Shown one piece after another: positions 48,873 to 61,330 of a stretch of 64,000 nt of DNA (positions are counted from its first letter, which is position 1; each line of letters starts with the position of its first letter). The position numbers and the translations under genes were made by a program. Source of the stretch: Viscum album (Eukaryota; Streptophyta; Magnoliopsida; Santalales; Viscaceae). The notes beneath the pieces were generated by a model, which did not search any database, was not told where the DNA came from, and was given only the letters and a program-made list of their open reading frames with translations. The stretch lies in NCBI GenBank assembly GCA_963277665.1, contig CAUJRU010000137.1, forward strand, positions 1,483,858 to 1,547,857, in the 5' to 3' direction.

Positions 48873-49300
48873 TGAGAAAATAATTATCATTCATGTGTAT
48901 GATGAATTACTGCCTCATAGACTGATATAATTCATTTTCCATCACCGTCTCTCAAAAATGATTTGAATGATGTAATTAATATTTATATATGATATTAATG
49001 ACATATTTATCATCATTAAAAAACTATATATCATTAATGTTTTTACCTACCAATTCAAATAAAAATAATAATGTCATTCATGATTTCATGTGAACTATCA
49101 TCTCCACAAAGAGATGTGATTCATTTTTTCAGTACTACATCACAAGGATGTTATATAAAAGTATATTAAAATAATTAATTATATTATGATATTTTTTTAA
49201 TGATAATAATTTGTTCTATACAAATCATTGAAAAATATAAATGTTACTCATTCGTAAATACGACTAACCGTCTTCATGATTGCAAAAATAGTTTGTTTTT
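48873..49300 (+). repeat. Triplicated ~180-bp LTR module, 5' LTR copy
   Basis: Units start near 48873 (aatgagaaaataattatcattcatgtgtatgat), 49062 (aatgtcattcatgatttcatgtgaac) and 49235 (aaatgttactcattcgtaaatacgac). Each passes through a 'ctA(t/c)...CTCca/CTTca' word and then a 'gattcattttt' like word. Spacing is ~175-190. The module sits downstream of the TATA position, so it would be transcribed. Confidence 0.65.
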
Positions 49301-51079
49301 AATATCCATATGTAATGGATGGATATAAAATTATAATTGATGTATAAAATTGATTATTATTTCATGAATATTATTCTTTATATTATACACTAATGAACAC
49401 TTTGAATATTCACATCATACCAAAGTCATTTTGGACACAAGCATCGCATATCGTCAAAACATCTAACATGAACTTAAATAATTAAGTACTTATTATAACA
49501 TGATGACATGGTAATAAGTGATATAAAAGTAATAATAAACAAGAAAAGGTACTCAAGAAAGTAAATTATTAACATAAGTTTATTATTCTAGAATAAAACG
49601 TATATACTGACAAATCAGAATCAATGTAAGGGACTTCGTCTCAATCTCCTTTCATTGAGGCATGTCTTGATGTCATACAACTTTATACTTTTATAAGGTG
49701 TAAATATAGAAAATTTTAAATTTAATATAATGAATTTTATCTATTATAATGATATTTAATATTTTTCAAAGGTACTATTTAATTATTTTTTTGATGAAAC
49801 GTTTTCAAAGTGGTATGGGACACATTGTTTTAAAATTATCTTTTTAAATTTTTTAATATTTAATTTCATAATATTTTACACTATTTAAATATTCTTGATA
49901 TAATTTTATATATTTATTTATATAAAAGGATTATAAATAACAATTTATTTCTATTTTTAATGTCATTCAATGGTTTTAAAATAGTAATATTTTCTATTTT
50001 CTATATAGAACATTTGGATTTCTTTACCAACGAAAAAATGAGTGTTCTTTTTAATTTATATGTCAACAAAAAATTCTCCACCTCCATACTAATTATTTTC
50101 TATTTTGATTTCTAAAAAATACGTCATGTTTTTAAAAGAAAAATGAACCCCTATTTTCCTTTTCTTAGTATTTTTTTAATGAAAATGGGTTTTGAAAATG
50201 GATTGATTATTTATATAACATGGAATATTATCTTATGAGTGAAAATGGAATTTTAAGAGTGAAATTGTGAAAATTTCAAGCTAATGTTTTATAATCATAT
50301 AGTAAGACTTGGAAATTTGGTGGGTGGTTACGTGATAAACCAATGGGGGGTAGTTTCATGATAAACCAAGGATGGTTGGTTATGTTTTAAACTCCAATTA
50401 ATTTTTTATACAAGTAGACCATATGGATATTCCATTTGTAATAGTAACATGTATGAAAGTCGGATGTATGGATACTACATTTGTAAGAGTGACATGAATG
50501 GAAGTCGGTTGTATGGATATTACATTTATAAGAGTGGCATGTATGGAATTCTACTGCATGGTTATTCCATTTGAGTATTGTCCCATGTTACGTACTTAAA
50601 TTTTATAAACATTAATTTTTTTCATGAAAATCATTTGATTTTCAAAAGATAAGATATTGATCATTTTGAAATGAAGATATCTTTTACAAGGTAAAAAGGT
50701 ATGTTTAAAGGAAATGTTTTATGAGTTTTCACTGGACTAATGGATTGTTTTCTTTTAAGTCCCTTACTAAACTTTTTTTATCATCCGAATATTTAAAATT
50801 ATTTTCATAGGGTTTAAGGAAGATTTGGTTCTAGGGTGAGATCAATAGAAAATTGAGAAGATATATCAGTATAAGAAATCATGTTTTAATTTAATTTTTT
50901 TTGTTTTATAAAAACATAAATACTGAGTATATGTTTTCACATGTAATGTATGATTTTACTATGTAATATTTTTTCCTAATTTTATAAAATTATAATCCTA
51001 GAGGATATTTGTTAAAATAATTTGATTTCTAATTTTAAAATAACTAGAATATGTAATATTTAAGGTCGGGTCTTTATAG

Positions 51080-51094
51080 TTGGTATTAAAGTAG
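51080..51094 (+). other. Primer binding site, initiator Met-tRNA type
   Basis: ttggtattaaagtag differs from the usual ttggtatcagagcag at three bases. It starts two bases after the LTR end. The next bases (gtgtttagaaaaatttggtgattaggttgtttt) resemble a gypsy leader. Confidence 0.7.
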
Positions 51095-52693
51095 TGTTTA
51101 GAAAAATTTGGTGATTAGGTTGTTTTCTTAAGAGTTAGGGATATCATCATGGATTTATAATTTTAAGGTTGATAATATGTTCAATGTATTATAAACCCCT
51201 TTTGAGGCTTTAAGATATGAAATTTTAATGTGAATAAAATTATTTTTGGAGGCATTCATTTTTTGCTAATTATGGGATATTACATTTTGTGAAGAAAAAT
51301 GGGAGGTATGAGATAAACATTTAGGATAAAACAAATTATAGTTATTTTTTATATTTTATCAGGTTTTTGATATTATTATAAGAATTATACAGTTTTATAA
51401 AAAGAAAAACCTACATGATGGGTGACAACCCATCACGTTTGGCAAGGCAGTGAGTTTGAACCCACAACCAAAGGGAAACAAGGGTGAATTGCCTACCAAT
51501 GGCCTTTATGAAGTACTAGATTAGAATAAATTTTATTTCTTAGTAAAATGAGTATATAGAATAATAATATGTTGATTATTAGAACATATTTTTTATTTTA
51601 TAGATAAACTTGTGATTGGGGAATGATTTTTTAATTAGGTAATTAATGTTGTTTTAGAGGACATTAAATTTTTTTGGAATTCAATAAGATTAATGTAAAT
51701 ATAATATTATGGGATTTCAGTTGAGTATTAAAGGTTTAATTATATTTTGGAAGAATCAGATTTTATTGTGAACATATGGTGATTCAGGTTATTTATGAAA
51801 TTGTTAGTGTATCTTCATGATTATTAGGGAAATTACTTTTTTTGTATAAGACTTCATGAGTGGTAGACATTATTTGGAGATAAATATAAAAATTTATCTT
51901 GAATGACTATGTGATAAAATCCTTCTTAATTTAGGATTTTAATTTTAGTCTAAAATATTTTTGAGTAATTTTAGGGATAGTTATTTGTTGAATGGTCTTT
52001 GGTGATGTTTGGGTATTATTGTTGAATTTTATATGTGGAAGTAGTTTTTCATCATATAAGGTTTATTATTTTTGGGGAATTATATTATCTTTTACTAAAA
52101 CATTTTGGTTTTGGATAATTTTTAAGGACAAGAGAAATATAGTGTCAGTATTTGGTGTATTATGTGATTCTCTAGAAGTTGATTCCAGTGCTTCAATCAT
52201 GAAAAATTCAACTTGAATACTCATCATTTGGAGAAAAATATGAGTTTGGGTAGAAAAATTATTAATGTATGATACTCTACTTTTAAAGTAATTATGTTTC
52301 CTTTTATTCTTAGTCTAGGTGGTAAAATAATTCCTTAACTCAATGAAGATAATTTTGAAACAAAAAATGTGATCTGTTTACTTTTTTAACAAAGAAATCA
52401 ATGACCTTTTAACCCATCACAGATTTACGATTTTGTGATGGTTAAAATTATAATGAAAATGGTCTATATCAATATACTTCATAAATAGATACTTTTTTTT
52501 CTTCCATGCCCATTGTTTTGTACTTGTAATCCTAGTATGTATTATCTCAAGTGACCTTCATACTTACCTTTCTTTCTTTTAAAGTATAAGTTTTATTAAT
52601 TTTTTTCCAATGTGGGATTTCAGTAAAGGTATTTTGTAAAGTAAGACCTTATTTATCAAGACTAAATTAAAAATTTCAAGAAAGTAATTTCCA
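51095..52693 (+). other. Non-coding interior of the LARD-like element
   Basis: Stops occur in all frames. The longest open frame (51992-52216, 74 aa) has no retroelement motif. No gag core, zinc knuckle, protease, RT or integrase signature was seen on either strand. Confidence 0.6.
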
Positions 52694-52706
52694 TTATGGG
52701 GTAGGA
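52694..52706 (+). other. Polypurine tract
   Basis: ttatggggtagga lies immediately before the 3' LTR start (tataacatcc, a decayed TGTAACATCC). Composition and position fit a plus-strand primer. Confidence 0.7.
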
Positions 52707-54634
52707 TATAACATCCTGCGTTTTTAAAAGGAAACACTTTGTTCGATAGCGTACACGATACACCACATCGAGCTTAAGCAAACAACTAAATACTATTATT
52801 TAAATATTACCACTATAACCTAGATTATAGAATGGAGGGTATGAAAATGATTAACTTAATTATGAAAATATGGTTTACACATGTATATATAATTAATTTT
52901 TTTGATAACAATTAATTATAAATGAATGAAAACCCTTTTCAATACAAATGGAATTGATTTTTTAAAAAACTATTAAAATGTGAACGAGTGTGTTTAAAAA
53001 AAATTACTTAACTATTTTTGGATTCTATAAACGATATATATATTATTAAATATTAATTTTAAAATTCATCTTATTTGTTTTCAAGAAATTATATAAGAAC
53101 AAATCTAGTTTTATGGATAAAAGAAGTATTTTTCAAAAAATCCATTTTTCCTCCTTTTGATGGAACACTTGTTTTAAATATAGTTCTTGAAATTTTTATA
53201 AATTATATTTGAAAAAAAAACTTCTTATTTGAAATTTTAATACAAAAAATTAATTTTTTTGAATTGTTTTCTATTTTTCTGATAAGTTTCATGTTTTAAA
53301 GAATAATGAAAATATACTTCATTTTAATTGAAAACTTATTTTTTGTATAAATAATTTATAATGTTAAATTATATTTTTTTATTGGATTTAAATTGTAATT
53401 TGATCAATTTTTTAAAATTTCATCCAATTTAGGTCATTGGAATCAATTTCATATTGAAATTTTATACAAAAACATTGTGAACTTTTGAAGATTTTTACAT
53501 TAAATAACCATTTTCTCATTCATCCATAGAGATTAATTTTTAATTAATTTCCAAATTTCTATGTTTTGAATTTTTAAAATTTGATTAAATATTTGGAATA
53601 TGAAGGTACAAATTTATTAAATAGTTCCCTTTTATTATTGGACAATTTTAATAGTAACATTAGTAGTTTTTTTATTACCACAGTTCATGGTAAATCGAGT
53701 AATTAAGGGTAATGAATATTATAAATATTAAAAAATTACCGTAAAACTTGTCATAATTATATTGGATAATTATTTTTCATTTTTATGCATTAAATTATTG
53801 GATATTAGACCATTTATGGTCTTTTGTATGGGAATATAACCTTTATAATATTTTATTTAAAGGAAAGTCATTTTTTTCATACTTTTATTTTTAACAAGAG
53901 AAGTATTTTTAATATGGGGTTATATAAGTGATGTGTTAAACTATAAATTGTATTATGGAATATAAAATGTTTATATACATCATGTTAATTTATTTATAAT
54001 TATTAGTGATAAAATAATTACCTTAAATGGTGACACAATGATGATGAAGTAATTGTTTAATTAATTTTAGAATCAAATAAATGATTTTAAAAATATTAAA
54101 ATAAAAATAATTTGATATAAATAATGGAATAAAAAATTTATTGATTAATTTGAAATTTTAGTGATTAGATAAAAGATTTTTTTATTATATCATATTATTA
54201 TGAGATTTTTAAAATGTCTAGTGATCAATGGTGCAAAATTGACATTAATGATATTATAAAATAAATAATATTGTATTAAATGATATAAGATTCATAAAAC
54301 TATAATATTCATCCAAATGAGTGGGATAAATCTTAAAATGTAATAAATTACTCATTTATTGTTATTTTATTATTTTATTGTAATTATATTATCCTTCAAA
54401 GTGTAAATTACATGATATCACGATAAGAATTAAAAAGGTTAAATAAGGGTTAAGATAAAACGATAAAGATTAAAAAAATATTAAAAACATAAATAATTTT
54501 CATTTTATGAATGTATTTGGACCCATAATAATCCTACCTTGTAAATAAATAAATTGGTAGTCATATAGAATAGAAAAAAAAATTCATATTATTTTAATAA
54601 TTTGAAGAATTCCTAGAGTGCCCCACCCCTCTTC

Positions 54635-54642
54635 TATAAAAG
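54635..54642 (+). promoter_or_regulatory. TATA box of the LARD-like LTR
   Basis: tataaaag lies in a short GC-richer context (gtgccccacccctcttctataaaagggaaccc). The reverse complement near 21168-21190 (cacctcaataataaaaggccac) holds the matching site in the inverted relative. Conservation in three LTRs supports it. Confidence 0.55.
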
Positions 54643-54966
54643 GGAACCCATTCTTATCCTTTATTAACTCCTAAAAACCCACTTGTCTTAGCCAATATCT
54701 TTCTAAATACCTTACTATAACCACCACCCACATTCTAGAGTTCTTATTTTAGGCATAACACTCACCTCAGTGGTGTTAATGTGTTAATTAAAGGAGATTG
54801 TCTGAAGAAAATGTATCATTATTATTTAAGTGATTTTGTTTTGTTTCTTCTTCCATGTACTTAAAATATTATTAACCAATGATGAAAAAATAAATCTATA
54901 ATAATCAATAAACTGAGATTTAATAATTTTAATATCATTTCCTAAATCCATCACCACTTATATCAA

Positions 54967-55440
54967 ATGAGAAATGAATTCTCTGTTGTGTATACGACAA
55001 ACTACTACCTCGCTGACTGATATGTATTTTTTTCATCACCATCTCTAAATACTTTTTATAATTTTGGAATTAATGTTTATATATTATATTAATAAAATAT
55101 TAATCATTATTGAATAATAATATATCATTTACATTCTTACCTTTCTATAAACATAGAAATGATAACATCGTTCGTGTGTATGTGAGAACTATGACCTCCA
55201 CAAAGCGATGTGATTCATTTTTTTAGAACTACATCACATCAATGGTATATATAAGAATATTTAAATAATTAATAGGATATTAATTTAATTATTATAATTA
55301 TAGAAATATAATATAATAATTAATTTTTTTCAATAAGGATCATTAAAAAATCGAAACGTTACTCATGCATACGTATGATTTACCATCTTTATGATTGTAA
55401 CGTAGTTCATTTTTCATATTCATATGTAAAATATGGATTT
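54967..55440 (+). repeat. Triplicated ~180-bp LTR module, 3' LTR copy
   Basis: Units begin near 54967 (aatgagaaatgaattctctgttgtgtatacgac), 55158 (aatgataacatcgttcgtgtgtatg) and 55345 (aaaatcgaaacgttactcatgcatacg). The middle unit contains ctccacaaagcgatgtgattcatttttt, which is repeated nearly exactly in the 5' LTR (49113) and, inverted, at 20618. Confidence 0.68.
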
Positions 55441-57189
55441 AAAAGTATAATGGATGTAAAAAAGTGACTATTTTTTCATTAATATTATTTTATAGATGAA
55501 CTAATAATGACCACTTTGACTATTTAAATCATAGAAAAGTCATTTTGGACTCAAGCACCGAATATCGTCAAAATGTCCAAGATAAACTTAAATAATTAAG
55601 TAATTTTTATAACATTATTACTTGGTAATAAGTTATGTAAAAGGAATAATAAACTTGAAAATACTCTCAAGAAAGTAAATTATTAACATAAGTTTATTTT
55701 CTAGGAATAAAAATTACATACATGATGAATCACACTCACGGTAAGGGACATCGTCTCAATCTCATTTCATTGAGGAATGTCTGGATGTTATGAACCTTTA
55801 TTATTTTATAATGTGTATATGCAGACACATTTACAAGATATATATCATGAATTTTCTATTATCAATATATTTAATGTCTTGGTTAAATTTATTCTTTAAT
55901 GAATTTTATTATTCAAAAGTTTTGAATGTGACACATTGATTTAAAAATATTTATTTAAATGTTTTAAGATCTAATTTCAAAATATTTTCCTCCATATAAA
56001 TATTATTGATATTATTTTATATACTTATTCATATAAAAGTATTTTAAATGAAATTTTATTTCTATTTTTGACTCTCATTCAAAGGCTTTCAAAAAGGAAT
56101 ATTTTTTTATGTTTTATATATGGAATGATGAGATTTCTTTAAAAACGATAAAATGAATGCTCTTTTTAACTTATACGTCGACAAAAACCTCTCCTCCGCT
56201 ATGAAAATTATTTTCTATTTTGACTACTCTATAATAATTCATGATTTTAAATGAAAATTAAACCCCTCTTTTCTTTTTCTACGTATTTTTTTAATAAAAA
56301 TGGGGTTTGAAAATAGATTAATTATTTATATAATATAAATTTTTTTGCAAGAGTGAAAATGTAATATTAAGAGTGACATGTTGAACATTTCAACATATTA
56401 TGTGTTATGATCATATAATGGTACTTGTAGATTTGACAGGTGGTTACGTGATAAACAAATAACATGTGGTTCCATGATAAACTAAGGATGGGTGGCTACA
56501 TTATAACCTTCAATGCATTGGGTATGAAAGTTTCATGTATGGATATTCCATTTTTAAGAGTGAAATGTATGTAAGTCGGTTGTATTGCTATTCAATTTGT
56601 TAGAGTGACATGTATTTATGTCCTTCATATGGCTATTCCATTTGTAAGATTGAAATTTATGGAATTAAACCACATGGTTTTTATATTTGATTATTGTCCC
56701 AAGTTACCAACTTATCTTTTATATGCTTAATTTTTAGATTTCATGTAAATAGTTTGATTTCCAAAAGGTAAGATAATGATCTATTTAAAATTATGAGATA
56801 TTTTATAGGGTAAAAAGGTATGTTTTAAGAAAATGTTTTATAGGTTTTCACTGGACTAATGGTTTCTTTTCATTTAAGTCCCTTACTGAGGTTTTGTGCT
56901 CGTACTATGATTTAAATTATTTTTCATAGGGTTTAAGGAAGAGTTTGTTTAAGGATGAGATCAAGGGAAAATTGTAATGAAATATCAGCATAAGAAATCA
57001 TGTTTTATTTTAAAGGTTTTTTTTGAAAAAATGGATAAGTAGTATAAGTGTTCATATTTAATGTATGTGTTTACAGTGTATCATTTAATTAAACTATACA
57101 TGTCTAATATTCACCTAAGAGTTCATCCGTCTCCTCATAGGGAGGATTAGTATATATATCATCCTCTCTTAGAAGGCACCGTCTTCTCA

Positions 57190-60100
57190 CAATAAGGAAC
57201 ATGTATATGTATTGATGCATCCATAATCATATACATGTATCTAATCCTTTCTTCTCTATAAGATATATCTTCTCATTGGGAGGAACTTTATATAAATATA
57301 GATATATATCCATCTGTATCTTGTACCCAAGTCTCAATTTGGAATTTATAAGATAAGAAACAAATTCCACATATAAAAATACATAGAAAAATCAAGGATA
57401 TCCATATATAACTGAATAAAGTAAAAGTATTTTAATTATTGATAGATCAACATAAAATGAAAAATTATTAGTAAAAAACATCTATATCAAATAGTATACA
57501 TTCTTAATATCAACAATATAAATCATTGTAATAAAATTCCTCTTTAATAATAACAGAAATTCTCAAAATATAACAGTATGCAAGCCTTTTATCACACAAT
57601 AATTTTTTTAGTTTATATTTAAAAATTTAAAAAGTCAAGATGCGTTTAAATTATTCTCATATTAACTGATGGCCAAACATAGAAATATACATGAAATAAA
57701 CATTAGTTTAACATATTCTAAATAGGATAACTATATAATGTTCAAGCTCCTTAATGATCATATTTGAATGAAAAATAGGTAAAAGATTATTATTTAATGT
57801 TAAAGAATTATTAATAGATTTAAATAACCAATTGATTCAATTTAATACATGATCTTCATGGAAATAACACATTTTTCATTGATTTAATATATAAAAATTT
57901 TTACTCACAAAACATTGATGAAAAGAATGCCCGAAATAATGACTTCTCAAGCCAAAATTTCATTAAAACATTTATAATATATATTTATGATATATTTTAT
58001 ATAGAAGATATAATTTAAATAAGAATAGGGTGGGTTAATTTGAAAAAAAAAATTGATACAACATTTAAAATGATAAATAAGTTTAACCAAGAATGTATTT
58101 AAAGAAAAGAACAATTTACAAAACAAGTATTTTACAAAATAAACTAAACCCACCATTTTTTTTATGATATCAATTATGAATTTTTATATTAAATATTCAC
58201 CATGATATAAAAAATAGAATTAATTTCATATTAAATCACTTATTCACTCTTTTAAAAATCCTATATAATAATATCACCATCAAATGACATTCTTACCCAA
58301 GGGTTAAATGTTGTTTTTTGACTTATGGTTCATTAATATTAAATTTGAGAGAGGAGATTTCCACATTTTAGGACAACATTAAACTCAAGAGGATTAATTA
58401 TATCTAAATTAAATCAAACTAGTATGGTTTAATTTACAAAAAATTTATATGGTAATAATTTATACCTAGGGATATTTAGCACCAAAGAGATTATAAATGA
58501 TTACATTTTAACCTCTTTCAGTATAAAAAGAAAGTGAATAAAACTTAGTTAAATAGAGACACATGAAATAACACAACATGTCCACAAAATTAGTTTTTCT
58601 TTATAATAATAAATAATGAAATTAATTTTAATAAGGATAAAACAAAAAATAATTATGGATAAATTGTCTATAAAAAATAAGAGAAGGAAACTGAACCCTA
58701 CATTATAATATACAAATATTCATTGAATTTTTTATTCTATACCAAAATAATTATTTTAAATGCAATAATTTATATTTACTAAATATATATTATTCCTTAT
58801 TAAAAGTTTTATATAAAATAATAGGCATACATGGCACTTTAATAGACTAATAATCAATCAAAATGTATGAGAAAACAAAATAATACAATTAGAGATCATT
58901 TCTAATATTCAAAAGCAGTAAGATATCACCTAAAACACATAAACTATAACTCCATGGATAAGGGTCCCAAATAAAATAATCCCCAAAACCAAATTATGTT
59001 TATACCCAAATTAAACTAAAAATGATAACTCCCAGAATTCATAAAATATAGAAAAAACTAATATCCCAAATTTAATCCAGTAAATCATCTTAAAATATTT
59101 ACCCTAAAAGAAAAAAATTACCATAGTAAATCATACCTTGATTTCCTTCCATAAAAATGGAGAAAACAATGATTAAACAACCCAAGAGGCTTCCTTGAAG
59201 AAAGAGGAGTAGAAGACCAATAACAGGAGGTGATTTTACCATGTCTTAGTAAAATAACATCACTAAATCCCAAATATTGGTTTGAGAAACTGAGAAGAGG
59301 AGAGTATAGGTAAGAAAAAAGAAGTGGTAGAATCTTTATATTTAATTTGAGCATATAAAAACCTCTTCAGATGCCTTAGATCAAAGGGGAAATAAGGTTC
59401 TATGAAATAACTCTTGAGGAACCATAAAAGGGGCTTATGGATGGGCTAGAGTGAATGAGGTCTAAGGAGATAAAATTAGGGTGAAATTAATTTAAAATAA
59501 ATTTCTTAAATTACTAATATAGAAAATAACATACTAGTGTCTACTAGGTATCTAATTTGGTTTTATATGGTACCTGATGGCACCCAAAATTTCCCAACCT
59601 TTTCTTAGCACATTGAGTACTCGACAACTCCCACCAAGTATCGTATGTCACCTATAGTTTTATATAATAAGTTTCACTACCTATAAATCTCACATGAAAT
59701 CTTGAAACCTCATGTAAATCATATATTATATCCCAAAAGACCTATAGAGTCACCTTAAAACATTAGATATTAAGAACAAATCCTAAAATAGAACTAACAT
59801 CCTAATTTAGAACAAATATTTTAAAACAACCATGTGTTTCATTATATTAAATTCCCTTGAAAAAAGAATTCATATTTAATTTAACTCATTATGGACACTA
59901 GTTTTTATGAATGACATATAAGATAAGGTATTTATAGGAAAATTCATTCCTTGGGTTTGAGTATTGTGGGGACACTGACACATTTGGGTTGAATCATGGT
60001 AGAAAGAATCTCACATAAAAAAATAGTGACAAAATGTTTTTGAGTGAAACATATTCATGTGAAATTTCAAGTTTTAAAAATCATATGGTGGGGATAATTT

Positions 60101-60544
60101 TAAATTCATATATTTTATATTTTAATTAATTAACATGTAGATAATATTGAGTTTATTTATTTAGTTTTTTTCACAGAAAAATATAATTTTTCATTTTGAT
60201 TGTTTGATTATTTTATGGTGGAATTTTAATTGATATGTGATTTATATATTGAGACATACATGTAAAATATTAGATGAATTAATTTGAGGAAATATATTTT
60301 TTTCTCATTAATGTGACATGAAGAATTAATTAGGTGGCTGTGGTTAGACATTTTAGTGATGGGTTTTAATAAAGGTATAATTACATTATTTTAAATTTTT
60401 TATTGGAAAGTAATTAAATATTGGGATAATTGATATAGATACATGGTTTTGAATTATATTAAATCATGTATTTATAGGTAATTTTATATCAAGATATTTC
60501 ATGGAATCATAGGATTTACCTCATTTTTATAAAGGGGGTGGGGG
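57190..60544. other. AT-rich spacer with a possible LTR leader
   Basis: No gene was recognised. On the minus strand, 59118-59354 is an open stretch preceded by a TATA-like TTTTTATATG (about 59350-59365). Downstream it runs into AAGGTATGA (about 59135), a 5' splice-like word. This resembles the LTR leader at 29541-29620, so an LTR relic is possible. No partner repeat was found. Confidence 0.35.
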
Positions 60545-60772
60545 AGTGGCTTGAGAAGAAAAACTGTTTCGAGACAAAAGTAGAAATTCCCTTGTAAAGT
60601 GAATAGTTAACTTGAATTTAGAGAGTGGTGGAAGGTAATGCAATTAAAATTAAAATAAAACGAACTTATAATAATAAACATAAAAAGGGAATAATTTATA
60701 TAAAATAATTTTAATGTTGGATTGAATTGAAATAAAGTAAAAGATACCAAGGAAGATTTATCTTGTAGCATC
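60545..60772. repeat. Dispersed repeat, copy 2 (see 45762-45992)
   Basis: It holds the same ordered blocks as the copy at 45.8 kb, starting gagaagaaaaactgtttcgagacaaaag and ending gaagatttatcttgtag. It is followed about 150 bases later by the other dispersed repeat, so both may belong to one larger family. Confidence 0.7.
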
Positions 60773-60914
60773 TGTAAGTTCTAATGAATAAATTTTTGAT
60801 CAATTATTAAGTGAATAATAAAATTACATATATATATTCCCAAATAAATTTAATATAGTAAAATAAAATCATATGATGATATATATATATATATCATAGA
60901 ATAAGGTTGTTAAG

Positions 60915-61330
60915 GAAGAGGGAACTTGAAACAAAAGAGGATAATGTGAGGGAGAGTGTCTCCATACTAATTTGGAAATTTTTGATGTAATTAGTAATCA
61001 AAGATAAAATAAGAAGAAGTCATGTAAATAAAAAAAATAACGAAAAAATAAATTTGATACTTTTAAAAGAAAATATACACAACATAGAATAATATTTATA
61101 ATGAAGATGGAACATAAATAAAATAAAAAACTATTGTTATAATAATTTCCTTTCAAACATCATAAGGTGTGAATTACACATAACATAATTATAAAACAAT
61201 AAATTATTATGAAAATTCCCATAAATGAATAAAACAATAGAATATTGGAATTTAAATGGAAATTACCTTCATAACTTCTAAAGTAATATTAGACATGGAT
61301 GTTAAACTTGGGTCCCACAATTCACCCTAT
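60915..61330. repeat. Dispersed repeat, copy 2 (see 30770-31200)
   Basis: It shares gagggagagtgtctcc, atatac-caacatag and the cctt-caaacatcataa block with the 30.8 kb copy, in the same orientation. No terminal inverted or direct repeat was noticed. Confidence 0.65.

Larger units (their letters stand above)
46619..51078 (+). repeat. 5' LTR of the LARD-like element
   Basis: This 4460-bp LTR aligns with 52707-57189. Shared blocks include gagcttaag-aaaca (46682/52771), a run near 47340-47400 against 53430-53490, and aaagggaacccattctt (48542/54640). Also shared are three copies of a ~180-bp module (48873-49300), gtaaggga-(c/t)tcgtctcaatct (49627/55742) and ggttacgtgataaac (50328/56442). No coding was seen. 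Confidence 0.85.
46619..57189 (+). mobile_element. LARD-like non-autonomous LTR retrotransposon
   Basis: Two direct repeats of ~4.46 kb (46619-51078 and 52707-57189) flank a 1628-bp interior. The 5' LTR starts TGTAACATCC and ends ggtcgggtctttata (TA for CA). A tRNA-type PBS (ttggtattaaagtag) follows, and ttatggggtagga, a polypurine tract, precedes the second LTR. The interior has no recognisable gag or pol. CAATA precedes the first LTR (46614-46618) and also follows a 'tca' at 57189, giving a possible target duplication and equal LTR lengths. However, the last ~80-100 bases of the second LTR do not align well with the first, so the right end is uncertain. This is the architecture called LARD (large retrotransposon derivative), which relies on proteins from other elements. 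Confidence 0.85.
52707..57189 (+). repeat. 3' LTR of the LARD-like element
   Basis: This is the second copy of 46619-51078. Alignment is clear to about 57090 (ttcatatttaatgtatg against ttcacatgtaatgtatg) and plausible to about 57125. The final part differs, with three 'ctca..gggagga..tatat' words at about 57130-57300, so the terminal bases are a candidate only. Confidence 0.78.

Noticed and set aside
51430..51475. tRNA or SINE B-box-like word (gagtttgaacccac)
   Set aside because: No cloverleaf, A box or poly-T/A tail could be found around it.
59118..59354. 78-aa minus-strand open frame as a gene
   Set aside because: There is no family match. The TATA and splice-donor setting fits an LTR leader better.
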